Shown piece after piece: positions 56,920 through 64,000 of a stretch of DNA of 64,000 nucleotides. Location: positions 25,499 through 89,498 of the forward strand of contig CAXTBN010000004.1 in assembly GCA_964242895.1 (NCBI GenBank), read 5' to 3'. Made by a program: the position numbers and the translations under genes. Every line of letters begins with the position of its first letter. The stretch's first letter is position 1. This DNA is from JASLDZ01 sp964242895. Lineage in GTDB: Bacteria; Pseudomonadota; Alphaproteobacteria; Caulobacterales; Caulobacteraceae. The notes below the pieces were generated by a model. That model worked only from the letters and a program-made list of their open reading frames with translations. It was not told where the DNA came from and searched no databases.

Positions 56920-58005
56920 TCAACCGTCCTCGGTATATAGAAGCAGGGTGACGCCGCAGAGCAACGCCAGGGTGGGCGGGGCCCAGGCGGCCAGCGCCGG
57001 CGGGATCACCTCCGATCGTCCCAGCGCCGCGCAGAGCTGGCTCACGAAGAAGAACAGGAAGCCCAGCGCCACGGCCGATCCGGCCAGCCGCGCCAGTCCG
57101 CCGAGCCGCAGGAGGCGCAGCGAAAAGGCCGCGGCCAGCACGCTCATGGCCGCGTACATCAGCGGCGTGGCCAGGAGCTGTTGGAATTGCAGGCGATAGC
57201 CGGTCGCCGAGAAGCCGGCGCGCTCCGTGGCGCGAATCAGGCCCGGCAGGCCCCAGAAGGGCACGGTCTGGGCGTTCTGCTCGGTGGACTGGGCGGCGTC
57301 GCGCTTCAGCGTCGAGGGCAGCGTCAGGCTGTCGTAGCGCACCGCCACCGCGCCCGGTGCGCCCTCCAGCGCGTGCGTCAGCCGCCATGCGCCCGGGGTG
57401 AGCAGCGCCTCCTCCGCGTCGATCCGTCGCGTGAAGCGCAGCCCCCCCCGCTCGTCCAGGCCGTAGACGAAGAACGACGCGTCTCCCAGGCGCACGCCCG
57501 GACCCGGCGCGCGGCGCGCGGCGCGCACGATGGTCTGCCCCCGCCGGTCGCCCTCGCGCAGCCACACCGCCTTGGGCGCCTCCACGAGGTAGCCCTCCAT
57601 CACCGCGGCCTTGCGCACCTCGAACTCCGAGTTGAGCGCCGACGCGGCCGGATTCAGCAGCAGGGCCGCGCCGACGCCGACCGCCGCGGCCCCCAGCGCG
57701 GCGGGTGCGATGAACCGCCAGGCCGAAACGCCCGCCGCACGCAGCGCCACCAGCTCCGAGCGCCGGTTCAGCTGCACGAAGGCGGCGAGCACGCCGAACA
57801 GGAAGGCGAAGGGCGCCAGCGACAGCACCACGCTCGGCGACTGCAGCAGCGTCAGGCCGAGAAGCTCGCCCACGGAGGTGTCGCGCGCCCGCACGCCCAC
57901 GTCGCGCGACAAGGACACGAAGTCGATCAGCACGATCAGCGTCGCGATCACCGCGGCCGCTCCGCCGACGCCCAGGCCGGCGCTGCGGAGCACGTAGGCG
58001 TCCAT
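56920..58005 (-). CDS. lptG: LPS export ABC transporter permease LptG
   Basis: 361 residues. Six predicted membrane helices flank a large periplasmic domain. FLFGVLAAFVQLNRRSELVALRAAGVSAWRF is the YjgP/YjgQ-family coupling segment. LptG with LptF and the LptB ATPase extracts LPS from the inner membrane. It is second in the lptF-lptG-lptD run, five bases after lptF. It is assigned as LptG rather than LptF by order. Confidence 0.92.
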   Translation of the reverse strand: MDAYVLRSAGLGVGGAAAVIATLIVLIDFVSLSRDVGVRARDTSVGELLGLTLLQSPSVVLSLAPFAFLFGVLAAFVQLNRRSELVALRAAGVSAWRFIAPAALGAAAVGVGAALLLNPAASALNSEFEVRKAAVMEGYLVEAPKAVWLREGDRRGQTIVRAARRAPGPGVRLGDASFFVYGLDERGGLRFTRRIDAEEALLTPGAWRLTHALEGAPGAVAVRYDSLTLPSTLKRDAAQSTEQNAQTVPFWGLPGLIRATERAGFSATGYRLQFQQLLATPLMYAAMSVLAAAFSLRLLRLGGLARLAGSAVALGFLFFFVSQLCAALGRSEVIPPALAAWAPPTLALLCGVTLLLYTEDG

Positions 58006-58010
58006 GCGCC

Positions 58011-59165
58011 TCACGCGGGCGCTCCGTCGGCGGCCGGGACGAGCGGGAGGAAGCCGCGTGAGCGCCGCGCCGGGCCGCGCCGGGCGAACAGCCGCCAAGC
58101 CACCCACGCCGCAGGGGCGAGCGGCACGAGGTACTGCAGCACGTTCAGCGCCGGGGCGCCGTCGCACGCCGCCTGCACGCCGAAGCCCGCCACGCGCACC
58201 GCCAGCGCGGCGACGCAGGCGGCGGCGATGCGTCCCCCGTAGCCGACGCGGCTGAACGGGCCGCCGAACACGGCGTGCAGGGCGATCAGCATCAGCGCGA
58301 TGTTGTAGAGCGGCGCCGAGAGCCGGCCATGCGCCTCGGCCAGGAACTTCTTCCGGTTGCGGCGCTCCCACTCGCCCCGCTTGTCGGGGAACATCAGCTC
58401 GTGCAGCCAGCGGTCGCTGATCTTGTAGACCAGCGTCTCCTCGGCCTTCACGAAGGGGGAGAGGTCGAAGACGTACTCGGTGAACACCGTCTGCGTCAGA
58501 ACCTGCCGGTCGTTGAACTGCTCGTTGGAGCCGTTGCGTAGCACGAGCACCGGCCGCTCGGGGCCGGCCGGCGTCGGCTGGCGCGTGATGACGCCGCGCT
58601 TGGCGCTGAAGGTGGTGGCGTGCGTGCCCTGGCTCTCGTGGATGAAGACGTTCTTCAGCGCGCCCCCGCTGTCCTGGCTCTGCGCGTAGACGGTGAGACC
58701 CGGCGAGGGCTCGGTGAAGCGGCCCTCGCTGATCAGGCTGGCGACAAGGTCGGTCCGCACACGGAACAGCTCCGTGCGCAGGCGCTGTGCGCACCAGGGC
58801 GTCACGAACAGGTTCACCACCAACGCCACCAGCGCCGCCCCCACCGCCAGCCGCAGGGCGGGGGCGGCCACGCGCCAGCGGCTCAGCCCGCCCGCGAAGA
58901 TCACCACGATCTCGTGCTCGGTGTGCAGCCGGTTCAGGGCGTAGAGCGCGGCCACGAAGAGCGCGATGGGCAGCACGGTCGCCACCGTCGAGGGGATGCT
59001 CAGCAACACGACCTCGCCGAACACGCCGAGCGCCTGCCGGTGGCTCACGACGATGTAGAGGTAGGTCAGCGTCTGGCTGAGCAGCGCCACCGCCAGGAGC
59101 GCGCCCGTCGCGGCGGCCGTCGGCCAGAGGAGCTGGCGCAGCAGGTAGGACTCGATGCGCGTCAT
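58011..59165 (-). CDS. lptF: LPS export ABC transporter permease LptF
   Basis: 384 residues. IESYLLRQLLWPTAAATGALLAVALLSQTL opens the protein. LPIALFVAALYALNRLHTEHEIVVIFAGGLSRW is the conserved cytoplasmic coupling region and is followed by a periplasmic jellyroll and three more helices. It pairs with LptG. It begins the envelope operon on the minus strand. The start is divergent from pepA, with a 144-base gap that should hold promoters for both. Confidence 0.93.
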   Translation of the reverse strand: MTRIESYLLRQLLWPTAAATGALLAVALLSQTLTYLYIVVSHRQALGVFGEVVLLSIPSTVATVLPIALFVAALYALNRLHTEHEIVVIFAGGLSRWRVAAPALRLAVGAALVALVVNLFVTPWCAQRLRTELFRVRTDLVASLISEGRFTEPSPGLTVYAQSQDSGGALKNVFIHESQGTHATTFSAKRGVITRQPTPAGPERPVLVLRNGSNEQFNDRQVLTQTVFTEYVFDLSPFVKAEETLVYKISDRWLHELMFPDKRGEWERRNRKKFLAEAHGRLSAPLYNIALMLIALHAVFGGPFSRVGYGGRIAAACVAALAVRVAGFGVQAACDGAPALNVLQYLVPLAPAAWVAWRLFARRGPARRSRGFLPLVPAADGAPA

Positions 59166-59309
59166 GGCGTCCGGGGCTGCGGCGCCAGGCGCCCGCGTCA
59201 CGGTCGATCGCGCCCCCGCGACGACGTGTGGCGCGGCTTCTACACGCAGCGCCCGACTCGGCCAACGTCGCGCTTGAGCGGCCCGGTGCGCGGGGCGTAA
59301 GCCGGCGCC

Positions 59310-60794
59310 ATGCAGATCAGCTTCGTCCCCGCCGACAGCCGCGCCGACGGCGGCGCCCTCGCCGTTCTCCTCTTCGAAGGCGCCGAGCCGGACGGCGCCG
59401 CGGCGGCGCTCGACGCCGCCTCCGGCGGCGCGCTCGGCCGCGTGCGCGCGCAGGGCCGGCTGACGGGCAAGGCGGGGCAGGCGGCAGAGCTGCCCGCGCC
59501 GGTGGAGGGCGTGTTCCGCGCCTGGGTCGGCGGAGCCGGCGCGCGCGACGGCTGGGACGCCGCCGCCGCCGAGATCGCCGCGGCCTCGGCATTCCAAGCG
59601 CTCAAGGCGTCCGGGGCCGAAACGCTGACGGTCGCCTTCGACCTGGAGCCGGAGGCCGCCGCCCGCGCCGCCTTTGGCGTCCGCCTCGCCGCCTACCGCT
59701 TCGACCGCTACCGGACGAAGGAGAAGCCGGAGGCCAAGCCCACCGTCGCCGCCGTGCGGATCGCCACGACCGACCCGGCCGCCGCCGAGGCCGCCTTCGC
59801 GCCCTGGTCGGCGCTGGCCGACGGCGTGCTGTTCACCCGCGACCTCGTCTCCGAGCCGCCGAACGTGCTCTTTCCGGAAGAGTTCGCCCGCCGCGTCGAG
59901 GAGCGCGCGGGAGAGGTCGGGCTCGAGGTCGAGGTGCTCGACGAGGCGGCCATGGAGGCGCTCGGCATGGGCTCGCTGCTGGCCGTGGGCCACGGCAGCC
60001 AGCGCGACAGCGGGCTCGTGTGCCTGCGCTGGAACGGGGCGGAGGACGCGGCGGCCGCGCCCGTCGCCTTCGTGGGCAAGGGTGTGACCTTCGACGCGGG
60101 CGGCCTCAGCCTCAAGCCCGCCGACGGCATGGAGGACATGAAGTGGGACATGGGCGGCGCCGGCACGGTGGCGGGGCTCATGGTCGCCCTCGCCGGCCGC
60201 AAGGCGAAGGTCAACGTCGTGGGCGTGCTCGGCCTCGCGGAGAACATGCCGGACGGCAAGGCGATGCGCCCGGGCGACGTGCTCACCTCGCTCAGCGGTC
60301 AGACCATCGAGGTGCTGAACACCGACGCGGAGGGCCGCCTCGTGCTCGCCGACGCCCTGTGGTGGACTCAGGATCGGTTCAAGCCGTGCTGCATGATCGA
60401 CCTCGCCACCCTGACGGGCGCCATCATCGTGGCGCTCGGCAACGACTACGCCGGCCTCTACGCCACCGACGAGCTGCTGGCCGACAGCCTGCTCGCCGCC
60501 TCCAAGGCGGAGCGGGAGGGGCTTTGGCGGATGCCGCTGCCCGACAGCTACGACAAGATGATCGACAGCCAGATCGCCGACATGAAGAACATCGGCGGTC
60601 GCGCCGGCGGCTCGATCACCGCCGCCCTGTTCCTGAAGCGCTTCACCAACGGCGTGCCCTGGGCGCACCTGGACATCGCCTCTACGGCTTGGCGCAAGGG
60701 CGCGTCGCTCTCGCCGACGATCCCGGAGGGGGCCACCGCCTTCGGCGTGCGCCTGCTCGACCGCTGGGTGCGCGACGTCCACGAGCGTGGCTGA
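59310..60794 (+). CDS. pepA: Leucyl aminopeptidase
   Basis: 494 residues. The M17 peptidase domain has VTFDAGGLSLKPADGMEDMKWDMGGAGTV (metal ligands Lys and Asp) and the signature NTDAEGRLVLADAL. An N-terminal macro-like domain precedes it. It removes N-terminal residues, preferring leucine, as a hexamer in the cytoplasm. The end overlaps holC by eight bases, a gene pair conserved in proteobacteria. Confidence 0.96.
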   Translation: MQISFVPADSRADGGALAVLLFEGAEPDGAAAALDAASGGALGRVRAQGRLTGKAGQAAELPAPVEGVFRAWVGGAGARDGWDAAAAEIAAASAFQALKASGAETLTVAFDLEPEAAARAAFGVRLAAYRFDRYRTKEKPEAKPTVAAVRIATTDPAAAEAAFAPWSALADGVLFTRDLVSEPPNVLFPEEFARRVEERAGEVGLEVEVLDEAAMEALGMGSLLAVGHGSQRDSGLVCLRWNGAEDAAAAPVAFVGKGVTFDAGGLSLKPADGMEDMKWDMGGAGTVAGLMVALAGRKAKVNVVGVLGLAENMPDGKAMRPGDVLTSLSGQTIEVLNTDAEGRLVLADALWWTQDRFKPCCMIDLATLTGAIIVALGNDYAGLYATDELLADSLLAASKAEREGLWRMPLPDSYDKMIDSQIADMKNIGGRAGGSITAALFLKRFTNGVPWAHLDIASTAWRKGASLSPTIPEGATAFGVRLLDRWVRDVHERG

Positions 60795-61248
60795 GGGCGC
60801 GCCCGAGGTCTGGTTCTACCACCTGGAGCGCTCCGGGATGGAGGAGGTGCTCGCGCCGCTGCTCGATCGCACGCTGCAGCGCGGCTGGCGGGCGCTGGTG
60901 CGCTCCGGTGACCCCGCCCGGCTGGCGGCGCTCGACGCCAAGCTCTGGACGGTGCGTCCCGACGTGGTCGCGCCCCACGGGCTGGCGTCCGAGCCGAACG
61001 CCGAGCGCCAACCCGTGCTGCTGACCGCCGAGCCCGGCAACCCCAACGGGGCGCAGGCGCTGTTCCTGGTGGACGGGGCGGAGGCGGGCGATGTCTCGGC
61101 TTTCGCCCGCGTGCTGGACCTGTTCGACGGACGTGACGATGCGGCCCTGGCCGCCGCCCGCGGACGCTGGAAGGCGCTCAAGGCGACGGGCGCGGCCCTG
61201 TCGTACTGGACCCAGACGGAGGCGGGGCGATGGGAGAAGCGCGCGTGA
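60787..61248 (+). CDS. holC: DNA polymerase III chi subunit
   Basis: 153 residues. VWFYHLERSGMEEVLAPLLDRTLQRGWRALV, the RLAALDAKLW helix and FLVDGAEAGDVSAFARVLDLFDGRDDAALAAARGRWK match HolC, which links SSB to the clamp loader. It starts at a GTG within pepA and ends by overlapping the next small gene, so the run pepA-holC and two small genes is tightly coupled. Confidence 0.92.
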   Translation: MAEGAPEVWFYHLERSGMEEVLAPLLDRTLQRGWRALVRSGDPARLAALDAKLWTVRPDVVAPHGLASEPNAERQPVLLTAEPGNPNGAQALFLVDGAEAGDVSAFARVLDLFDGRDDAALAAARGRWKALKATGAALSYWTQTEAGRWEKRA

Positions 61249-61643
61249 GGGGTGCTTCGGCCAGGACGGCCGCGGGGCTGGTCTTGGCTGCGCTGGCGCT
61301 CGCCGCCTGCGCCGACCGCCTGCCCGTGGACGCCGACCACCATCGCACGGCGCTCCCGCCCAAGGGCCCGACCTACACCCTCCCGACGCCTGCGCCCGCG
61401 ATCCCGCCCGCGGACGTCACGCCTGCGACGTCGCCCGCGGCGAAGCCCGCCGACACCTGCGGCGCGGCCGAGCTCGCCTACCTCGTCGGCAAGCCCCGGA
61501 CGGAGATCCCCATCCCGGCCGACCTGACCCGCCGCCGCGTGGTCTGCACCACCTGTCCGGTCGACGGGGAGGTCCGGCCCGAGCGGCAGACCATCACCTA
61601 CGACAGCGCGACCAATCACGTCACCAAGGTGAGCTGCGGATGA
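61245..61643 (+). CDS. I78-type peptidase inhibitor lipoprotein
   Basis: 132 residues. A lipobox (LAAC, about residue 24) is followed by a Pro/Thr-rich linker and a domain with CGAAELAYLVGKPRTEI and a terminal NHVTKVSCG, the I78 (Elastase inhibitor AFLEI/Flags) pattern. The two cysteines probably form a disulphide. By family it may inhibit serine peptidases in the periplasm. The GTG start overlaps the holC stop (GTGA) and has GGGAGAAG at good spacing. An upstream ATG is less likely. Confidence 0.78.
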   Translation: MRGASARTAAGLVLAALALAACADRLPVDADHHRTALPPKGPTYTLPTPAPAIPPADVTPATSPAAKPADTCGAAELAYLVGKPRTEIPIPADLTRRRVVCTTCPVDGEVRPERQTITYDSATNHVTKVSCG

Positions 61644-61792
61644 AGTTCCCCAGGATGAACCCCGTCGGAATCTGGTTTGGATCCAAGCGGATCGGCTGGG
61701 GCCTCTCGCCACGCACGTGGGAGGGTTGGCTCGTCACCTTCGGTGTGGTGGCCGTCGGCGGTGTCGTCGCGGCCGTGGCCCGGCGAGCGTGA
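61640..61792 (+). CDS. Small single-helix membrane protein (50 residues)
   Basis: 50 residues, with basic ends and one membrane helix (GWLVTFGVVAVGGVVAAVA). No family is recognised, although similar short proteins with a WGLSPRTWEGWL block occur in alphaproteobacteria to my knowledge. The ATG overlaps the stop of the I78 gene (ATGA), which supports it as a real, coupled gene. Confidence 0.68.
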   Translation: MKFPRMNPVGIWFGSKRIGWGLSPRTWEGWLVTFGVVAVGGVVAAVARRA

Positions 61793-61805
61793 CGGGTCTG
61801 CTGGG

Positions 61806-63695
61806 CTACACGCTCGCCTCAAGCTTCGCCGCCTCGTACGCCTCGGCCGCCTCCATCCACTCGCCTTCCGCCGCGGCGAGCGCATCGGCGGCGTCGGCGC
61901 GGGTCTTGCCGAGCTTCACGGCGCGGGCGGCGTCGCGGGTGAACAGGGCGGGGTCGGCGAGCTCGGCGTCGAGCTTGGCGAGCTGGGCGGAGAGCGCGTC
62001 CATGCGCCGTTCCACCGCTTCGGTGGCGCGCTTCAGGGGAGCCACGCGCGCCCGCGCGTCCGCCGCGGCCTTGCGCTGGTCCTTCTGCGAGGTCCCGCCC
62101 GGCTCGGCCGAAACGGACCCGGTGCGCGCCGCCAGCCGGGCGCGGTCGAGCACCAGCCTGGCGTAGGCCTCCATGTCGCCGTCATAGGGCTCCACCCGCC
62201 CGTCGGCGGCGAGCCACAGCCGATCGGCCACCAGCTCCATCAGCGAGCGGTCGTGAGTGATCAGCACCACCGCGCCCTCATAGTCGTTCAGCGCGTCCAG
62301 CAGAGCGCGGCGGCTGTCGATGTCCAGGTGGTTGGTGGGCTCGTCGAGGATCAGCACGTGCGGCCGGTCCATGGCCACGAGGTTGAGCAGGAGCCGCGCG
62401 CGCTCGCCGCCGGAGAGGTCGGCGGCGGTGGTCTCCTGCTTGGCCGCGCCCAGGCCGAACTGGGCGAGCCGCGACCGCCGCTCCGCCTCGCCGAGTTCGG
62501 GCAATTGGCGGCGGATGATGTCGAGGGGCGTCTCGGCGGGGTCGAGCGCCTCGATTTGATGCTGGTGGAACCACGCCACGCGCAGGCGGCGGTCGCGCTC
62601 CACGCGGCCGGCCAGCGGCTCCAGCGCGCCCGCCAGGAGCTTGGCGAAGGTCGACTTGCCCGCGCCGTTGACGCCCAGGAGGCCGATGCGGTCGTCGGTG
62701 TCGAGCCGCAGGTTGATCTTCGACAGGATTGGCACGCCGTCGTAGCCGGTGCTCGCCCCCTCCAGCCGCACCAGCGGCGGGGCCAGGCCGCGCTCGGGGG
62801 AGGGGAGGCGGAAGGGGGCGACCCGCTCCTCCAGGGTTGTCGCCACGGGCTCGAGCTTGGCGAGGCGTTTGAGCCGGCTCTGCGCCTGCGAGGCCTTGGA
62901 CGCCGTGGCGCGGAAGCGGTCGACGAAGCCTTGCAGGTGGGCGCGCTCGGCCTCCTGCTTCACGCGCTGGGCGGAGGCCAGGCGCAACCTCTCTCCGCGC
63001 TGACGCTCGAACTGGTCGTAGCCGCCCTGGTAGGCGTCCAGCCGGCCCTCCGTCAGGTGCACGATCATGTCGCACGAGCCGTTCAGGAGCTCGCGGTCGT
63101 GGCTGATGATCACCGCGGTGCGCGGGTAGCGCTTCAGCCGGGCCTCCAGCCACAGGGCGCCTTCCAGGTCGAGATAGTTGGTGGGCTCGTCGAGGAGCAG
63201 CAGGTCGGGCTCGGCCAGGAGCGCGCCGGCCAGCGCCGCGCGCATGCGCCAGCCGCCGGAGAAGTCGCTGATCGGCCGCCGAAGCTCGGCGTTGCGGAAG
63301 CCCAGGCCGGTGAGGATTTCGGCGGCGCGCGAGGGCGCGGCCTCTGCGCCGATGTCGATCAGGCGCGCGTGCAGCTCGCCCAGGCGCTCGGGAGGGGCGG
63401 CGTCCAACTCGGCGAGGAGGCCCGCGCGGACCGTATCGGCGGCGAGCACGGCCTCGATCAGCGGCTCCGGCGTGGCGGCGTGCTCCTGCTCGACGGCCAC
63501 CGTGCGCCCCTTGGGCAGGGTCACCGTCCCGCCCTGGGCGGAGATCTCGCCCATCAGCAGGCGGAACAGCGTCGACTTGCCCGCGCCGTTGCGCCCGACG
63601 AGGCCGGCCTTGGCGCCGGCGGGCACGGCGAGGCTGGCGCCCTGCAGGAAGGGGCGGCCCCAGGCGGTGAGGGAGACGTCGGAGAGGGCGAGCAT
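61806..63695 (-). CDS. ABC-F family ATPase
   Basis: 629 residues. Two ABC domains have Walker A GRNGAGKST and GVNGAGKST, signatures FSGGWRMRAALAGALL and LSGGERARLLL, Walker B LLLLDEPTNYLD and VLILDEPTNHLD. A charged linker joins them and a coiled-coil tail closes the protein. There are no membrane segments, so it is a soluble ABC-F translation factor (YheS/Uup-like) rather than a transporter. It is convergent with the small membrane-protein gene. Confidence 0.94.
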   Translation of the reverse strand: MLALSDVSLTAWGRPFLQGASLAVPAGAKAGLVGRNGAGKSTLFRLLMGEISAQGGTVTLPKGRTVAVEQEHAATPEPLIEAVLAADTVRAGLLAELDAAPPERLGELHARLIDIGAEAAPSRAAEILTGLGFRNAELRRPISDFSGGWRMRAALAGALLAEPDLLLLDEPTNYLDLEGALWLEARLKRYPRTAVIISHDRELLNGSCDMIVHLTEGRLDAYQGGYDQFERQRGERLRLASAQRVKQEAERAHLQGFVDRFRATASKASQAQSRLKRLAKLEPVATTLEERVAPFRLPSPERGLAPPLVRLEGASTGYDGVPILSKINLRLDTDDRIGLLGVNGAGKSTFAKLLAGALEPLAGRVERDRRLRVAWFHQHQIEALDPAETPLDIIRRQLPELGEAERRSRLAQFGLGAAKQETTAADLSGGERARLLLNLVAMDRPHVLILDEPTNHLDIDSRRALLDALNDYEGAVVLITHDRSLMELVADRLWLAADGRVEPYDGDMEAYARLVLDRARLAARTGSVSAEPGGTSQKDQRKAAADARARVAPLKRATEAVERRMDALSAQLAKLDAELADPALFTRDAARAVKLGKTRADAADALAAAEGEWMEAAEAYEAAKLEASV

Positions 63696-63789
63696 CGGAG
63701 TGTTTGGGCGGACGGTCGACGGGCGGGGAGGGCGCCGCTATAAGCCCGCTCCCTCCCGCACCGCCAGTCTGACCCAAGGGCTCCACGCC

Positions 63790-64000
<211 letters not shown>

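Noticed and set aside
58011..60782. A 923-codon open frame on the minus strand running from inside lptF through pepA
   Set aside because: Only the lptF part has a recognisable protein. The pepA part is antisense to a well-supported M17 peptidase and is Arg/His/Gly-rich, typical of a shadow frame in GC-rich DNA.
61677..63743. A 688-codon plus-strand open frame
   Set aside because: It is the mirror of the ABC-F ATPase gene, whose motifs are complete on the minus strand. The translation is Gly/Arg/Val-biased with no domain.

Overview
This window is a compact, very GC-rich (roughly 70% by eye) chromosomal segment from an alphaproteobacterium, most likely of the Caulobacterales (Caulobacter/Phenylobacterium-like). 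The best evidence is a MipZ division regulator with the family's deviant P-loop and long stretches typical of Caulobacter MipZ. It is supported by the DUF1489, DUF2336 and DUF3126 families and by the gene orders clpS-clpA, DUF3126-cysE, rpsF-rpsR-rplI-dnaB-alr, radA-cvpA-purF, acpP-fabF-mltG-gmk and lptF-lptG-lptD-surA-pdxA-rsmA. Many genes are joined by GTGA, ATGA or TGATG overlaps. I saw no insertion sequence, prophage, integrase, CRISPR array or rRNA, and no stretch longer than about 300 bases without a gene.

Layout. 1-4.9 kb: end of a leucine-degradation cluster (methylcrotonyl-CoA carboxylase beta subunit end, methylglutaconyl-CoA hydratase type enzyme, a DUF3667 membrane protein, carboxylase alpha subunit), with one antisense gene. 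5-6.8 kb: DUF1489, mipZ and a membrane J-domain protein. 6.8-13.6 kb: a SPOR-tailed D,D-carboxypeptidase, phasin, clpS, clpA and an L,D-transpeptidase lipoprotein. 13.6-22.5 kb: small accessory genes (UDG-family protein, HIT, DUF4287, GNAT, RidA, HPt, nadK, DUF2336, class II aldolase, outer-membrane barrel, cytochrome c). 22.5-32.3 kb: CDF transporter, tRNA-Thr, metG, rlmB, tRNA-Tyr, tRNA-Gly, FKBP, cysE, Nudix, nitroreductase and an OmpA-like lipoprotein.

32.3-44.6 kb is mostly on the minus strand: purF-cvpA, radA, MlaF/MlaE-like ABC genes, alr, dnaB, the S6-S18-L9 ribosomal operon and a secreted peroxiredoxin. 44.7-50 kb is a fatty-acid synthesis block (fabD, fabG, acpP, fabF) running into mltG and gmk. 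50-59.2 kb is an outer-membrane assembly block (lptF, lptG, lptD, surA) followed by pdxA and rsmA. 59.3-64 kb carries pepA, holC, a small I78-type lipoprotein with a 50-residue partner, an ABC-F ATPase and the start of ndk.

The region is mostly core housekeeping: envelope building (peptidoglycan, LPS export, phospholipid transport), lipid synthesis, translation and division-site control. I found no clearly new multi-gene system. The points most worth a second look are Cys-paired tandem repeats in the D,D-carboxypeptidase, an apparent one-base frameshift at the start of the UDG-family gene, a lipoprotein with a second membrane anchor at its C-terminus, tRNA-Thr wedged between two genes with almost no spacing, and tandem hairpins between acpP and fabF.
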